A stretch of 29,947 nucleotides of DNA from Candidatus Woesearchaeota archaeon (GCA_009691355.1 SICW01000003.1:1-29947); one strand, 5' to 3'; positions 14,649 through 21,700 are shown, counted from the stretch's first letter. Made by a program: numbers and translations. The notes: generated by a model not told the origin, from the sequence alone.

Positions 14649-16481
14649 TTATTTTTTCTTTTTCCCAGATTTAGTTTCTTCTTCTGGATTTTCCTTTTCA
14701 AACTCTGCATCTACAACGTTATCGTCTTCTTTTACTTTTCCTTGTGCAGCTGCAGCATCCTGATACATTTTCACTCCAATTTCTTGAACAACTTTATTGA
14801 CTACATCAAGTTGTTTCTTCATTGCTTCTGTATCATTACTATTGAGTGCTTCTTTTAATGCATCAATTTCATTTTGGATTTTTTCTTTTGTGTTAGAGTC
14901 TACCTTGTCACCGTACTCTGCAAGCATTTTTTCAGAAGAGTAAATTAAAGTGTCTGCATGGTTTTTGACTTCCACTGCTTCAGCTTTTTTCTTGTCTTCT
15001 TCTGCATAAGATTCTGCTTCTTTAATAGATTTTTCAATTTCTGATTTATCCATTCCAGAGCCACCAGTAACGGTTATTTTTTGTTCTTTGCCAGAACCCA
15101 GATCTTTTGCTCCAACGTGAGCTATACCGTTTGCATCAATATCAAAGGTAACTTCAATTTGTGGAAGACCTCGTGGTGCAGGCGGAATTCCTTGCAAGTC
15201 AAATCGACCAAGAGATTTATTATCTACTGCCATTGCACGCTCTCCTTGAAGAACATTAATAGTGACTGCAGGTTGGTTGTCTATTGCGGTTGAAAAGATT
15301 TGAGACTTCTTTGTGGGGATGGTTGTGTTTCTCTCAATAAGTTTTGAAAGGACTCCACCAAGTGTTTCGATACCAAGACTTAAGGGTGTGACATCTAAAA
15401 GTAAAACATCTTTAACATCTCCGCCTAAGATTCCTCCTTGAATACACGCACCTAGAGCAACTGCTTCATCTGGATTGACAGATTTATCTCCGTCTTTTCC
15501 AAGCAATTCACGTACTTTATCTTGTACTGCAGGTGTTCGTGTAGAACCTCCTACTAGGAGTACTTTATCAATATTCTTTGGTTCAAGGTTTGCATCTTTG
15601 AGTGCTTGCTTGACTGGGCGTACGGTTCTTTCAACTAAATGTTTCGTAAGATCATTGAACTTTGCTCGTGTTAAGTTTACTTCTAAGTGCTTAGGTCCAG
15701 ATGCACCAGAGCTCACGTATGGTAAAGAGATATTTGCAGTCATAGAACTAGACAATTCTATTTTTGCTTTCTCTGCTGCGTCTTTTAATCGCTGTAAAGC
15801 AGTTTTATCTTCTTTGAGATTGATACCTTCTTTCTTTTTGAAATCATCTACAAGGAAATCAATAATGACATCATCAAAGTCATCTCCACCCAGTCTATTA
15901 TCTCCAGATGTTGATTTTACTTCAAAAACACCATCTCCAAGTTCTAGGATAGATACATCAAAAGTACCTCCTCCTAGGTCGAAGACTAAAATAGTATGTG
16001 CATTGGTTTTATCCATACCATATGCTAATGCTGCTGCTGTTGGCTCGTTGATAATTCTTTCTACTTCTAAGCCGGCAATTTTTCCTGCGTCTTTGGTTGC
16101 TTGACGTTGTGCATCGTTAAAATATGCTGGAACAGTGATGACTGCTTTGGTGATTTTTGTACCGAGATAGGCTTCTGCATCATTTTTTATTTTTCGTAAA
16201 ATCATTGCAGAAACTTCTTCTGGACTGTGGTCTTTCCCATCAATAGTAACTTTTTCATTTGTTCCCATGATACGTTTAATAGAACGTACGGTGTGTAAGG
16301 GATTTGCTACTGCTTGTCTTTTTGCAATTTCTCCTACGACGATATCAGACCCTTTGATGGTGACAATACTGGGTATAGTACGTCCTCCTTCTGCGGAAGG
16401 GATGATGGTTGCTTTTCCTCCTTCAAGGATTGCGACTGCTGAGTTTGTTGTTCCTAAATCAATTCCGATTATTTTTACCAT
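14649..16481 (-). CDS. dnaK: chaperone DnaK (Hsp70)
   Basis: ATP-dependent Hsp70 chaperone. The 610-residue protein has the three Hsp70 signatures: GIDLGTTNS (6-14), IVFDLGGGTFDVSIL-type phosphate loop (seen as LVFDLGGGTFDVSIL) and VLLVGGSTRTPAVQ, then the linker DVLLLDVTPLSLGIETLGG and the substrate domain. The C-terminus DNVVDAEFEKENPEEE resembles bacterial DnaK ('VVDAEFEEV') with an added Lys-rich tail. Hsp70 in archaea is widely thought to have come from bacteria, and this sequence fits that. A Shine-Dalgarno CGGAG (complement of 16491-16495) lies 9 bases before the ATG. It follows grpE with a 105-base gap that contains a palindrome. Confidence 0.97.
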   Translation of the reverse strand: MVKIIGIDLGTTNSAVAILEGGKATIIPSAEGGRTIPSIVTIKGSDIVVGEIAKRQAVANPLHTVRSIKRIMGTNEKVTIDGKDHSPEEVSAMILRKIKNDAEAYLGTKITKAVITVPAYFNDAQRQATKDAGKIAGLEVERIINEPTAAALAYGMDKTNAHTILVFDLGGGTFDVSILELGDGVFEVKSTSGDNRLGGDDFDDVIIDFLVDDFKKKEGINLKEDKTALQRLKDAAEKAKIELSSSMTANISLPYVSSGASGPKHLEVNLTRAKFNDLTKHLVERTVRPVKQALKDANLEPKNIDKVLLVGGSTRTPAVQDKVRELLGKDGDKSVNPDEAVALGACIQGGILGGDVKDVLLLDVTPLSLGIETLGGVLSKLIERNTTIPTKKSQIFSTAIDNQPAVTINVLQGERAMAVDNKSLGRFDLQGIPPAPRGLPQIEVTFDIDANGIAHVGAKDLGSGKEQKITVTGGSGMDKSEIEKSIKEAESYAEEDKKKAEAVEVKNHADTLIYSSEKMLAEYGDKVDSNTKEKIQNEIDALKEALNSNDTEAMKKQLDVVNKVVQEIGVKMYQDAAAAQGKVKEDDNVVDAEFEKENPEEETKSGKKKK

Positions 16482-16518
16482 TTTTTTGTTCTCCGTTTTT
16501 TTGTTTTTTTATTTTGAT

Positions 16519-16538
16519 GAAACTGTTCAAACAGTTTC
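16519..16538. promoter_or_regulatory. perfect 9-bp palindrome between grpE and dnaK
   Basis: GAAACTGTT and AACAGTTTC are perfect inverted arms around a 2-base centre. It lies 38 bases before the dnaK start and 49 bases after the grpE stop. No T-run follows in the direction of transcription, so it does not look like a terminator; a protein-binding site or a translational or RNA-processing hairpin is more likely. Confidence 0.5.
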
Positions 16539-16586
16539 TATGATGCGACACTTACTTCTTCGTCTTGTTCGTATTCTTGTTCTGTA

Positions 16587-17021
16587 TTATGCTGTTTTTT
16601 CATTTTTTTTCCCCAAGATTACTTGGCTTGGTCTAAGCACTTTGCCATTTCTTCGGTAGCCTTTTCTTGTGACTTCTATAATTGTGTTTTCAGGTCCTTC
16701 TGCTGTTGCAATTGCTTCATGCATTTCAGGATTGTAATTCATATCTATGATTTCTTGGACGCCTTCTTGTTCGAAAACTTTACTTAATTGATTGTAAATC
16801 ATTTCTACACCTTTGTCCATTTCTGGAATTCTTTCAAAGTTGTCTTTGACTTCGAGGAATTTTCGTAAGAGATTGTCTTTTGTGAGATCTATTGTATTTA
16901 GTTTCTCTTTGTCTACTCTGCTTCTGTAATTGATGAAGTCTGCTTGGAGTCTTTGGAGTTGGTCTAAGTATTCCTGTTCCTTAGACTTTTGCTCTTCTTT
17001 GGGTTCTGTGCTTTCTTCCAT
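16587..17021 (-). CDS. grpE: nucleotide exchange factor GrpE
   Basis: Releases ADP from DnaK. The 144-residue protein has an acidic N-terminus, a coiled-coil helix (EYLDQLQRLQADFINYRSRVDKEK), the four-helix region (LLRKFLEVKDNFERIPE... GVEMIYNQLSKVFEQEGVQEI) and the beta domain NPEMHEAIATAEGPENTIIEVTRKGYRRNGKVLRPSQVILG, all typical of GrpE. It is short but within the range for the family. It is the first gene of the grpE-dnaK-dnaJ operon. The frame ends a few codons after a G4A8 homopolymer (16602-16613); reading the +1 frame from there continues about 20 acidic codons. The nearest TATA (17029-17036) is too close, and the one at 17086-17093 fits better. Confidence 0.93.
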   Translation of the reverse strand: MEESTEPKEEQKSKEQEYLDQLQRLQADFINYRSRVDKEKLNTIDLTKDNLLRKFLEVKDNFERIPEMDKGVEMIYNQLSKVFEQEGVQEIIDMNYNPEMHEAIATAEGPENTIIEVTRKGYRRNGKVLRPSQVILGKKNEKTA

Positions 17022-17040
17022 GGTATGTATTTATAAGTAC

Positions 17041-17057
17041 GTTGACTTAAGGTCAAC
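17041..17057. promoter_or_regulatory. candidate operator of the grpE-dnaK-dnaJ operon
   Basis: GTTGAC and GTCAAC form an inverted repeat around TTAAG, 20 bases upstream of the grpE ATG. If transcription starts about 26 bases after the TATA at 17086-17093, the repeat falls at roughly +6 to +22, where archaeal heat-shock repressors such as Phr bind in other species. The repressor itself is not identifiable in the window. Confidence 0.4.
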
Positions 17058-17085
17058 TGCTGTTAGGTTTAGAACTCCTTACCCC

Positions 17086-17093
17086 TATATAAA
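17086..17093 (-). promoter_or_regulatory. TATA box for the grpE operon
   Basis: The minus strand reads TTTATATA. A start about 26 bases downstream gives a leader of about 40 bases containing the inverted repeat at 17041-17057. The reverse reading could also serve the plus strand. Confidence 0.45.
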
Positions 17094-17333
17094 GGTTGTG
17101 GTGGATTGGGCCCTGTTGCTTCTCTTACCCAGTATTTAAGGAAGATTAGAACTAGGAGCCGATATTTTTGTTCTAATTTGTAAAGCTGTGAGGCGGCACA
17201 AAATATTTAGAAGCCCATTAGCACACTCTCTAAACTTTTCGAGCTCATCAGCAAAGCAAAAGAGGAGATCAATAACGCAAATGAATTATTCCCTATCTAT
17301 GGTCCTTACATAGAGATTATATCTAATTGGGGC

Positions 17334-17588
17334 TTGATTTATGATATCTATGAAAATTCTTTGGATAGTATAGAAGATGGAAGCTTTATGGTGAGTGATA
17401 GTGAATATGAAAGAATAAACGATTATTATGCTGAAAACTATGACTTAATCCCTACAGAATCAGAATCGAATGAAATTATTGACGCCGCTTTTCAAGATAC
17501 CATTGCACTTGAAGATGAAGCAAATGACCTTCTGGTTAAAGCAACAAGAAGTTATAACGAAGCTATAGATATTTATAATGAAATTTAA
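17334..17588 (+). CDS. hypothetical acidic protein, possibly 5'-truncated
   Basis: I do not recognise it. The TTG at 17334 would give 84 residues, strongly acidic and Tyr-rich (IYDIYENSLDSIEDGSF, SEYERINDYYAENYD), predicted helical. The same frame is open from 17211 and reads as similar sequence (STLSKLFELISKAKEEINNA, then IYGPYIEIISNWGL), but has no ATG, GTG or TTG there and a TAG at 17208. So either translation starts at the TTG, or an unusual codon is used upstream, or this is the surviving 3' part of a decayed gene. It ends 2 bases before the convergent J-domain gene. Confidence 0.42.
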   Translation: MIYDIYENSLDSIEDGSFMVSDSEYERINDYYAENYDLIPTESESNEIIDAAFQDTIALEDEANDLLVKATRSYNEAIDIYNEI

Positions 17589-17590
17589 AT

Positions 17591-18127
17591 CTACCCTAAC
17601 AACTCTTTCTTCAAGGTCTTGTGCGCAATGTTAATCTTCTGAAACATTTCTAGGTCTCCACCCATATCTGGATGATGTGTTTTAGAAAGGTCCTTGTACT
17701 TCTTTGTAATAAGTTCAAAATCAAAGCTATCATGAGACACCCCTAATACTGTACGCGCTTCTTTGCGCTGCACTTCTACATCTTTATCCTCATTAAAGCT
17801 ATGCACAAATTCCTCAACAGACTTCTCTCCAGATAAGACAAGGTTCACTTCCAGTTCAATAATAGCAGAGACAATATACAGGTTTTGTATATAGTTGTGA
17901 GAGGTATAGGAATAGAAGAGATTCTGGCCATCCATATACCAGGACACTTTGGCAGCGGCACGCTTAATCACTACACGCTCTTCTTTCACGGTGATAAAAT
18001 CTTCATGCACATCTAGTTTTTTCAAATTTGTGATGATCATATTCTTGAATTGCAATGCCTTTCGAGTAGAAGCTTGCTTCATATCAAATGCAGGAAGTTC
18101 ATAATTTTTGATTTTTATCGTGACCAT
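17591..18127 (-). CDS. protein with C-terminal J domain
   Basis: A 178-residue protein with a J domain at its C-terminus (about 123-178): RTVLGVSHDSFDFELITKKYKDL then HHPDMGGDLEMFQKINIAHKTLKKEL, with the HPD tripeptide needed to stimulate Hsp70. The N-terminal 120 residues (IKIKNYELPAFDMKQASTRKALQFKN... NYIQNLYIVSAIIELEVNLV) are an unrecognised, probably client- or membrane-targeting region without clear membrane segments. It is presumably a specialised partner of the nearby DnaK. The TATA element CTTATAAA (18149-18156, minus strand) sits 25.5 bases before the ATG, supporting a leaderless start. Confidence 0.78.
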   Translation of the reverse strand: MVTIKIKNYELPAFDMKQASTRKALQFKNMIITNLKKLDVHEDFITVKEERVVIKRAAAKVSWYMDGQNLFYSYTSHNYIQNLYIVSAIIELEVNLVLSGEKSVEEFVHSFNEDKDVEVQRKEARTVLGVSHDSFDFELITKKYKDLSKTHHPDMGGDLEMFQKINIAHKTLKKELLG

Positions 18128-18148
18128 ACTATTTTGGCTCAGTAGGGG

Positions 18149-18156
18149 TTTATAAG
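18149..18156 (-). promoter_or_regulatory. TATA box for the J-domain protein gene
   Basis: CTTATAAA on the minus strand, 25.5 bases before the ATG at 18127; leaderless spacing. Confidence 0.6.
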
Positions 18157-18176
18157 CCTTGGGGTGAGGAAATTAT

Positions 18177-18500
18177 CTACGGTATTTCTTCGCTACGACA
18201 GGATTGTATATAGGCTTGTACTCTTTGATATGGCTCTGAGTCTAGATTGAGAAGAAGCTGTGCACGGGGATAGCTTTCTACAAAAATCCTTCCTACTGCT
18301 TCCGGATTATCCACGATTCTTTCTTCTACAAGTTTCCTATCTCTATGTACCAAAATAATGTATTGGTTTATTGCACCCTTTTTTCTTCCAGGAGGTTCAC
18401 TCGCTCCAGGTTTGTTAGGAAGGTGTTGTACAAGAAACTCCGATGTTTCTAGAGGAGGATTGCCTTCATTTCCTCTTTGGATGATAGGAATACGACGCAT
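18177..18500 (-). CDS. hypothetical protein
   Basis: I do not recognise this 107-residue protein. The N-terminal third is Pro/Gly-rich and probably unstructured (RGNEGNPPLETSEF, NKPGASEPPGRKKG); the rest is a compact-looking segment with strands and helices (INQYIILVHRDRKLVEERIV, ESYPRAQLLLNLDSEPYQRV). Neither signal nor membrane segments are seen. A TATA-like CTTTAAAA about 28 bases upstream of the ATG (near 18525-18532) suggests its own leaderless transcript. No functional clue from neighbours. Confidence 0.55.
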   Translation of the reverse strand: MRRIPIIQRGNEGNPPLETSEFLVQHLPNKPGASEPPGRKKGAINQYIILVHRDRKLVEERIVDNPEAVGRIFVESYPRAQLLLNLDSEPYQRVQAYIQSCRSEEIP

Positions 18501-18575
18501 AGAAAAAAGCAGAAAATGTCTTCTTTTAAAGATTGTCTTATCGGAATCTCTAGGTTAAAAAAGGTTGAAAGCCTT

Positions 18576-19229
18576 TCAAACAACAGGTATATAGATCACG
18601 TAGCGTATCATGACCCAAAAATGGAGAAAGCTTCCTGCAATGACAAAGAGATGGAAGATATCATGAAAACTTAGCCAGCGTTTTCCAGGGAAGAAAATAT
18701 CTAAAATAAAAAAGAGAACACCTATAGTATAGCAAATCCCTCCAAGCAACAAAAACAGAAAACCTGTATGAGAAAGATTTTCTAAAAGAGGATTTATTGC
18801 GATCACTATGAGCCAGCCCATAATCAAATAAAGTGGAATAGAAATCCAGGACTTTCTTTTCTTGATAAGAAGCTCTGCAAGTATGCCCAAAACTGCAAGA
18901 CCCCAACTCATACCAAAGAGTGTCCACCCCCATGCTCCATGCAATACGACAAGAGTGAGAGGAGTATAGGTTCCTGCAATGAGGACGTAAATAAAAGAAC
19001 GATCCATTTTCTGAAGAAAAGATTTTGCGTGGTGTGTTTTACAATAGGCGTGGTACACTGTGCTTGCGCAATATAAGAGAATCATACTTGCACCAAAGAT
19101 AGAGACACCAACAATGTGCCATGCAGATCCGTAGAGCGCTGCAAAGACAATCATGAGGACAAGAGCAGCAATAGAAAGGAGGAGACCTATAAAATGGGTT
19201 AAGCTACTCAAGGGCTCATTTTGTTTCAT
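18576..19229 (-). CDS. hemolysin III / PAQR-like seven-helix membrane protein
   Basis: Integral membrane protein of the HlyIII-PAQR superfamily; the bacterial members are annotated as hemolysin III but their real role is unsettled. Seven hydrophobic segments are visible in 217 residues. The family's metal-site motifs are present: CASTVYHAYC near segment 2, MDRSFIYVLIAGTYTPL near segment 3, and FHDIFHLFVIAGSFLHFW at the end with the His residues. The reading frame can be opened one codon earlier with TTG, but the ATG at 19229 is preferred because it lies 28.5 bases from the shared TATA element. Divergent from nth. Confidence 0.88.
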   Translation of the reverse strand: MKQNEPLSSLTHFIGLLLSIAALVLMIVFAALYGSAWHIVGVSIFGASMILLYCASTVYHAYCKTHHAKSFLQKMDRSFIYVLIAGTYTPLTLVVLHGAWGWTLFGMSWGLAVLGILAELLIKKRKSWISIPLYLIMGWLIVIAINPLLENLSHTGFLFLLLGGICYTIGVLFFILDIFFPGKRWLSFHDIFHLFVIAGSFLHFWVMIRYVIYIPVV

Positions 19230-19253
19230 CAATACTGTTGAGAAGAAGAAAGG

Positions 19254-19261
19254 ATTTAAAC
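19254..19261. promoter_or_regulatory. shared palindromic TATA element for HlyIII-like gene and nth
   Basis: ATTTAAAC contains the self-complementary core TTTAAA. Its centre is 25.5 bases from the nth ATG (19283, plus) and 28.5 bases from the HlyIII-like ATG (19229, minus). No second TATA fits in the 53 bases between the two start codons. Confidence 0.55.
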
Positions 19262-19282
19262 TTTGTTCTTTTTCTTCAGCAT

Positions 19283-19939
19283 ATGAATACAGAAACAGTA
19301 GAGAAAGTTATTGAAATTCTAGAGAAAGAAGCTAAACATTGGCAAGTTCCTATCATCACTCTCATTGCACAAACAAAGAAAGATCCCTATAGAGTTTTGA
19401 TTGGGACAGTATTAAGTTTACGTACAAAAGATCAAGTCACTGCAAAGGCATGTGAGAAACTCTTTGCTGTTGCAGATACTCCTGAGAAAATGGTGAAACT
19501 TTCTGAAAAAGAAATTGAGAAACTCATTTATCCTACAGGGTTTTATATTACCAAAGCAAAAAATATTATTCTTATTTCGCAAAAACTCCTTGATGAATAC
19601 AAAGGAAAAGTGCCTGATGAGATTGATACTCTTCTGACCTTTCCAAACGTAGGAAGAAAGACTGCAAACTTAGTTCTTACTGAAGGCTACAATAAACCTG
19701 CCATGTGTGTCGACGTCCATGTAAACCGCATTAGTTATCGATTAGGATATGTAAAAACCAAAACCCCTGAAAAAACAGAAATGATATTGCGAAAGAAACT
19801 TCCATTAAAATACTGGGGAGAGTATAATTACCTTCTTGTTGCCTTTGGACAACATCTTTGTGTTCCGGTCTCCCCTTGGTGTTCTCGATGTCCTGTTTCA
19901 CAATATTGTGAAAGAAGGGGCGTGAAAAAATCTAGATAG
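19283..19939 (+). CDS. nth: endonuclease III
   Basis: Bifunctional DNA glycosylase/AP lyase acting on oxidised pyrimidines (base excision repair). Numbered from the ATG at 19283 (218 residues): LIGTVLSLRTKDQ (39-51), the helix-hairpin-helix FPNVGRKTAN with catalytic Lys126, VDVHVNRI with catalytic Asp144, and the C-terminal 4Fe-4S ligands Cys193, Cys200, Cys203 and Cys209 with the classic C-x6-C-x2-C-x5-C spacing. The 15 codons upstream in frame start at TTG and lie inside the promoter, so they are rejected. Divergent from the HlyIII-like gene, with which it appears to share one TATA element. Confidence 0.96.
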   Translation: MNTETVEKVIEILEKEAKHWQVPIITLIAQTKKDPYRVLIGTVLSLRTKDQVTAKACEKLFAVADTPEKMVKLSEKEIEKLIYPTGFYITKAKNIILISQKLLDEYKGKVPDEIDTLLTFPNVGRKTANLVLTEGYNKPAMCVDVHVNRISYRLGYVKTKTPEKTEMILRKKLPLKYWGEYNYLLVAFGQHLCVPVSPWCSRCPVSQYCERRGVKKSR

Positions 19940-19954
19940 TCTAGAATACATGTC

Positions 19955-19962
19955 TTTATATT
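19955..19962 (+). promoter_or_regulatory. TATA box for the DUF218 gene
   Basis: TTTATATT is centred 25.5 bases before the ATG at 19984; leaderless spacing. Confidence 0.6.
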
Positions 19963-19983
19963 TCTCTTTGAGCTACATTAATT

Positions 19984-20574
19984 ATGCAGCAAAAACAATG
20001 TATACTTGTTCTTGGTTCTGGTGTTACACCCCAGGGTGATCTTACTTTCATGGGCAAATCTCGTGTAGAAAAGGGAGTGGAGCTCTACAAAAAAGGATAT
20101 GCGCAACGTATGCTCTTTTGTGGAGGATATTCTTACACGTTAAAAAATACTCCTGCAAAAACAGAAGCACAGGCAATGAAAGCCTACGCTCTTTCTTTAG
20201 GTGTTGCAAAAGATCATATCTTTCTGGAAGAACAGTCCAAAGATACCTTGGGCAATGCGTACTTCGCAAAGCAATTTCTTGAACACCAAAACTGGATGTC
20301 TTTCTATGTTGTCACATCCAATTATCATCTTCCTAAAACAGCATATGCATTTCAGAAAGTGTTTGGAAGAGAATTTTCTATAGAAATCATCCCTTGTCTT
20401 ACCTTCCTTTCTGCAGATGAAGTTCTAGAGCGTGTTGATTCAGAAAAAGAAAAAATACAGATGTACAAACAAGTACTGGGAGATATTCTTGATGGGGATG
20501 ATCGTGCAGTGCAAAAGAAAATGATGCAATTTCCATGGTATACACAACTCTTAAAAATAGCTGTGATATTCTAA
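19984..20574 (+). CDS. YdcF/SanA-like DUF218 protein
   Basis: Member of the DUF218 group (YdcF, SanA, ElyC in bacteria), Rossmann-like proteins linked to envelope functions or nucleotide-sugar binding, with no settled reaction. Typical motifs: CILVLGSGVTPQGDL at the N-terminus, KGVELYKKGYAQRMLFCGGYS, TEAQAMKAYALSLGV, FLEEQSKDTLGNAYFAKQF and VVTSNYHLPKTAYAFQKVFG. At 196 residues it has only the soluble domain; no membrane anchor is seen, unlike SanA and ElyC. It is leaderless from the TATA at 19955-19962 and is followed after 6 bases by a rhodanese gene, so the two form an operon. Confidence 0.82.
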   Translation: MQQKQCILVLGSGVTPQGDLTFMGKSRVEKGVELYKKGYAQRMLFCGGYSYTLKNTPAKTEAQAMKAYALSLGVAKDHIFLEEQSKDTLGNAYFAKQFLEHQNWMSFYVVTSNYHLPKTAYAFQKVFGREFSIEIIPCLTFLSADEVLERVDSEKEKIQMYKQVLGDILDGDDRAVQKKMMQFPWYTQLLKIAVIF

Positions 20575-20580
20575 AAAAAC

Positions 20581-20934
20581 ATGGAAGTTATTTCACGTGA
20601 TGAAGTAAAAAAACTCATTGATACCAAAGGAAGTTATACCCTTATTGATGTACGGGAGAAAGAAGAACTGAGTTATGGTATGATTCCCACTGCGCACAAC
20701 GTGCCCTTGCATGAAATGGAACTTGCACTTGAACTTGTCCCAGAAGATTTCCAAAAGAAATATGGCTTTAAAAAACCCCAGAAAGAAGATACAGTTATTT
20801 TTTATTGCCGTACAGGTGGACGCTCTGCAATGGCTACTGCATTTGCAAAAGAGCAGGGGTACGTGCATGCAAAAAACTATGCGGGAAGTATTTATGACTG
20901 GGCCACTATTGATCCAAGTGTGAGAAGATATTGA
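20581..20934 (+). CDS. rhodanese-domain sulfurtransferase
   Basis: Single rhodanese domain (117 residues) that would carry sulfur as a persulfide on Cys76 in the loop CRTGGRS (76-82). LIDVREKEELSYGMIPTAHNVPL is the family's CH2A-type start of the domain, and the end DWATIDPSVRRY is usual for single-domain rhodaneses such as GlpE and PspE. No signal peptide, so cytosolic. It follows the DUF218 gene by 6 bases. The acceptor of the sulfur is unknown; tRNA thiolation or Fe-S metabolism are possibilities only. Confidence 0.87.
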   Translation: MEVISRDEVKKLIDTKGSYTLIDVREKEELSYGMIPTAHNVPLHEMELALELVPEDFQKKYGFKKPQKEDTVIFYCRTGGRSAMATAFAKEQGYVHAKNYAGSIYDWATIDPSVRRY

Positions 20935-20976
20935 TCCGTAAGCTTTAAAAAGAAATAATGCTTCTCTAAGACGACA

Positions 20977-21213
20977 ATGATGAATTATTTCTGGGGTCTT
21001 GGATTTGGATGGATGCTTGTAATCCTGCTCTTTTTCTTAGCTGTGTTTATCTTTTGGCTTTGGATGTTTATTGAAGCTTTGAAGAAACGAGATACGCTCT
21101 GGATTGTGCTCCTTCTCATTGGATTATGTACGATGTTTGCCTGGTTCTTTGCCTTGCTCTATTATTTATTAGAATATACCAAAAAAGAAAAACAAAAAGT
21201 GAGAAGAAAATAA
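20977..21213 (+). CDS. small two-helix membrane protein (PLDc_N-like)
   Basis: A 78-residue protein with two hydrophobic helices (about 7-33 and 40-65) separated by EALKKRDTLW and a Lys/Arg-rich tail (EYTKKEKQKVRRK), so the tail should face the cytoplasm. The second helix ending FALLYYLLEY resembles the 'phospholipase D nuclease N-terminal' (PLDc_N) small-membrane-domain proteins, which are widespread and of unknown function. CTTTAAAA at about 20943-20950 lies 30 bases before the ATG. It is followed after 4 bases by the next gene and is probably co-transcribed with it. Confidence 0.7.
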   Translation: MMNYFWGLGFGWMLVILLFFLAVFIFWLWMFIEALKKRDTLWIVLLLIGLCTMFAWFFALLYYLLEYTKKEKQKVRRK

Positions 21214-21217
21214 CACC

Positions 21218-21700
21218 ATGAGAAAAGTCACTATACCTTCACATTCAGTTTTAGCACTTCTGGATAGAGAGCTTCGTATGAAAGGAATACAACCGGTGTA
21301 TATCTGGAATGTCTACTTTGATACAGTGAAGAGAAAAACAGAAGCGGGTATCTTACTCCACTCTTTTACTGGGGAAAGCTTTCCTTTTCCTACTGAACTA
21401 CATCCATTTGTTGGGATTTTAGGATTTATCAATGGGAAAGAACCTGGTGAAGGAACAATTCCTTTGCATATTGCTGTACCTAAAGAAGCAGAAACGTTAA
21501 GTATTGCATATATTGTTGAGGGGATATATAAAGGAGACTTTTCTGAAGCTCAGGTACAAAAAGGAAAAGTCCTGAAAGAAGAAAAAGAATTACTCGGTTT
21601 GAAGCTTGTGCATCAATATGTCGTTACAGAAAAAGATCTTGAAGAGAAGTCCTATGAAATTTCAGTTATAGAAACTCGAGTTATATCTGAAGAATCTTAA
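21218..21700 (+). CDS. hypothetical protein, soluble
   Basis: I do not recognise this 160-residue protein. It looks like a soluble mixed fold: IPSHSVLALLDRELRMKGI, then a hydrophobic Gly-rich middle (HPFVGILGFINGKEPGEG, TLSIAYIVEGIYKG) and a Lys/Glu-rich helix (KVLKEEKELLGLKLVHQYVV). It starts 4 bases after the small membrane-protein gene, so translation is likely coupled. The TAA stop overlaps the convergent gene's stop by 4 bases (TTAA). Confidence 0.68.
   Translation: MRKVTIPSHSVLALLDRELRMKGIQPVYIWNVYFDTVKRKTEAGILLHSFTGESFPFPTELHPFVGILGFINGKEPGEGTIPLHIAVPKEAETLSIAYIVEGIYKGDFSEAQVQKGKVLKEEKELLGLKLVHQYVVTEKDLEEKSYEISVIETRVISEES

Larger units (their letters stand above)
17022..17333. other. 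longest gene-poor stretch: grpE regulatory region and possible gene remnant
   Basis: This stretch holds the grpE promoter and operator-like repeat (17030-17093), a plus-strand TATA-like TATTTAAG (17133-17140), an inverted repeat ATTAGAAC/GTTCTAAT (17145-17152 and 17170-17177, 17-base loop), and from 17211 an open frame continuous with the following small gene. No tRNA fold or other RNA gene was recognised. Confidence 0.45.

Noticed and set aside
15475..16104. 209-codon plus-strand frame inside dnaK
   Set aside because: Antisense shadow caused by dnaK codon composition; Ser-rich and without motifs.
16519..16538. Intrinsic terminator between grpE and dnaK
   Set aside because: The palindrome is not followed by a T-run on the transcribed strand, and dnaK follows in the same direction.
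17208..17210. TAG read-through (pyrrolysine) joining an upstream frame to the acidic hypothetical gene
   Set aside because: Another stop (TAA at 17181) lies just upstream and nothing suggests a pyrrolysine system.
17140..17220. tRNA-like or split-tRNA structure
   Set aside because: No cloverleaf, T-loop or acceptor stem can be drawn; only an 8-bp stem is present.
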